From Floccularia luteovirens (lineage: Eukaryota; Basidiomycota; Agaricomycetes; Agaricales; Squamanitaceae): a DNA stretch of 64,000 nt. The stretch covers positions 1,674,001-1,738,000 of the forward strand of contig VSJF01000007.1 of NCBI GenBank assembly GCA_009739215.1, in the 5' to 3' direction. This document shows, one piece after another, positions 62,744 to 64,000 of the stretch (the first letter of the stretch is position 1; each line of letters starts with the position of its first letter). The notes under the pieces are model-generated. The model was not told the DNA's origin. It was given only the letters and a program-made list of their open reading frames with translations, and ran no database searches. A program made the translations under genes and the position numbers.

Positions 62744-64000
62744 TACTCTTATAACACAAGACTCCCTATATATTCCACTTTGATTTGAAGTAGAAAACAA
62801 CTCACTAGGAAAAGAAGTAGTCATTACTAAAGCATTAGTTGACTCTGGAGCTACCAAAAGCTTCATATATTTGGACTTCATACCAAAACTCAAAAAAAGA
62901 CCAAAACCTATATTAGGGAAAAGAATAAACATTACAAATGCAGATGGATCCCCAAATGGATAAGTTACTCATTATATCCAAGCTCCTCTCATGCTTAAAG
63001 GAGAAGCAAATCATCAAGTTACCCTATATATTGCAAATATAGGACACCAAGATATTATCTTAGGAATGGATTGGCTTAAACATCTAAATCCCACAATCAA
63101 TTAGAAAAATGAAACCCTCAATATTCCAAACAATTCTCTACTTACACAAATAACCACAGAAGAAGCAATACTCTGAATCATACAGGAGGATCACAATGAA
63201 GAATCTCTTGACCCTGATGGGATCAAATACTATTTACAAGATTCTGATTCCAAAACTGAAAAAGAATATCCAATCCAAGTCAAGATGACTCAGGCTCAAA
63301 CAATGGCAGCAAACACCATACCTCAAGAAGTCACAACAATAGAAGAAAAACTCCTGAGAGAGTTTTATCTATTTAAAGATGTATTCAATAAATAAAAATC
63401 TGATAGAATGCCAGCAAGACACCCCTGGAATCACAAGATTGATCTCAAGCCCAATTTTAAGAATAAAGACAGTAAAATCTATCCCCTCAACCCTATTGAA
63501 GATTATAAAATGCAAGAATTTATCAAAGAAACCTCACAAAAGGATACATCTGACTCTTCAAGTCAGAAATGGCTTCCCCATTCTTCTTTGTTGTAAAGAA
63601 AGATGGAAGCTTAAGACCCTGCTAAGACTATCACTACCTTAATAAAGGAACAATTAAGAAACCATACCCTCTACTCTTAATCTCAGAACTCTTAACCAAA
63701 TTAAGAGATAGCAAGATCTTTACAAAACTCAACATCCGATGAGGATACAACAACATCAGAATTCGAGAAGGCGATGAGCCTAAAGCAGCATTCAAGACCA
63801 AAATGAGACTCTTTGAGCCCACAGTAATGTTTTTTGGAATGTGCAATTCTCTGGCAACCTTCCAAAACATGATGGACAACATATTCAGAGATATGATTAA
63901 TAAAGAATGGGTCACCATTTACATGGATGACATCCTGATATTTTCAGAAACACTGGAACAACAAACTGAAAGAACCCTTTAGAGAAATGCAAATTCAACA
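62744..64000 (+). pseudogene. protease and reverse transcriptase part of the retrotransposon
   Basis: The protease contains the LVDSGATKSFI motif (near 62835). The RT contains FFVVKKDGSLRP, DSKIFTKLN, FKTKM, FGMCNS and the polymerase active site YMDD at 63920-63931. In-frame stops appear near 63116, 63171, 63619 and 63736, some at positions where Trp or Gln is conserved, plus at least one frameshift around 63540. The region runs past the end of the window. Confidence 0.85.

Larger units (their letters stand above)
60144..64000 (+). mobile_element. decayed Ty3/Gypsy-type LTR retrotransposon, 3' end outside the window
   Basis: The order is 5' LTR, leader, gag, protease, then reverse transcriptase, interrupted by a solo LTR at 62150-62738. 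The gag frame has four in-frame stops, and protease-RT has several more, so this copy cannot encode a full polyprotein. Gag-protease-RT order, a CCHC zinc knuckle and the RT sequence favour Ty3/Gypsy, but integrase is not visible to confirm. Confidence 0.85.

Overview
The window is nuclear DNA from a filamentous basidiomycete, most likely an Agaricomycete. Genes are dense and carry many 45-70 nt GT-AG introns (and two apparent GC-AG ones). The contents fit that group: a secreted haem peroxidase, a lipase-3, a DUF1996 protein, a DUF6534-type membrane protein and Crinkler-like genes. The species cannot be named from the sequence. Splice sites, starts and domain calls come from reading the bases; no database search was run.

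Layout. 1-16.4 kb is mostly conserved: the 3' part of a SAGA-type ubiquitin protease (Ubp8/USP22), tRNA-His guanylyltransferase (Thg1, with an apparent one-base frameshift), a small acidic unknown protein, a forkhead factor, a secreted haem peroxidase with an unusual C-terminal extension, and a large single-pass Ser/Thr-rich membrane protein. 16.4-30.5 kb is an accessory island. It is a large inverted duplication (arms about 17.15-20.96 and 25.76-30.03 kb) holding Crinkler-like genes (N-terminal header, P-loop NTPase, restriction-like nuclease) and one unknown gene per arm. A third, longer Crinkler-like gene lies in the spacer. Most copies are damaged.

30.5-57.2 kb is again gene-rich: a lipase-3, the replication checkpoint scaffold Dpb11/Rad4/TopBP1 (four BRCT domains), an F-box protein, an Ecm11-domain protein head-to-head with the ribosome-biogenesis ATPase Rix7/NVL, protein phosphatase methylesterase Ppe1 head-to-head with a RING-finger protein, a DUF6534-type membrane protein, a mitochondrial GGQ release-factor-like protein, and a DUF1996 protein with a mucin-like tail.

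58.2-64 kb is repeat-rich: a truncated Crinkler-like copy, an A/G-rich tract, a TACTATGG-type minisatellite, then a decayed Ty3/Gypsy-type retrotransposon. Its gag and protease regions are separated by a solo LTR in the opposite orientation, flanked by a perfect 5-bp target duplication. The element runs off the end of the window.

Most conserved genes are single-copy housekeeping functions (tRNA maturation, chromatin, DNA replication, ribosome assembly, PP2A control, mitochondrial translation). The accessory island is the part most worth following up.
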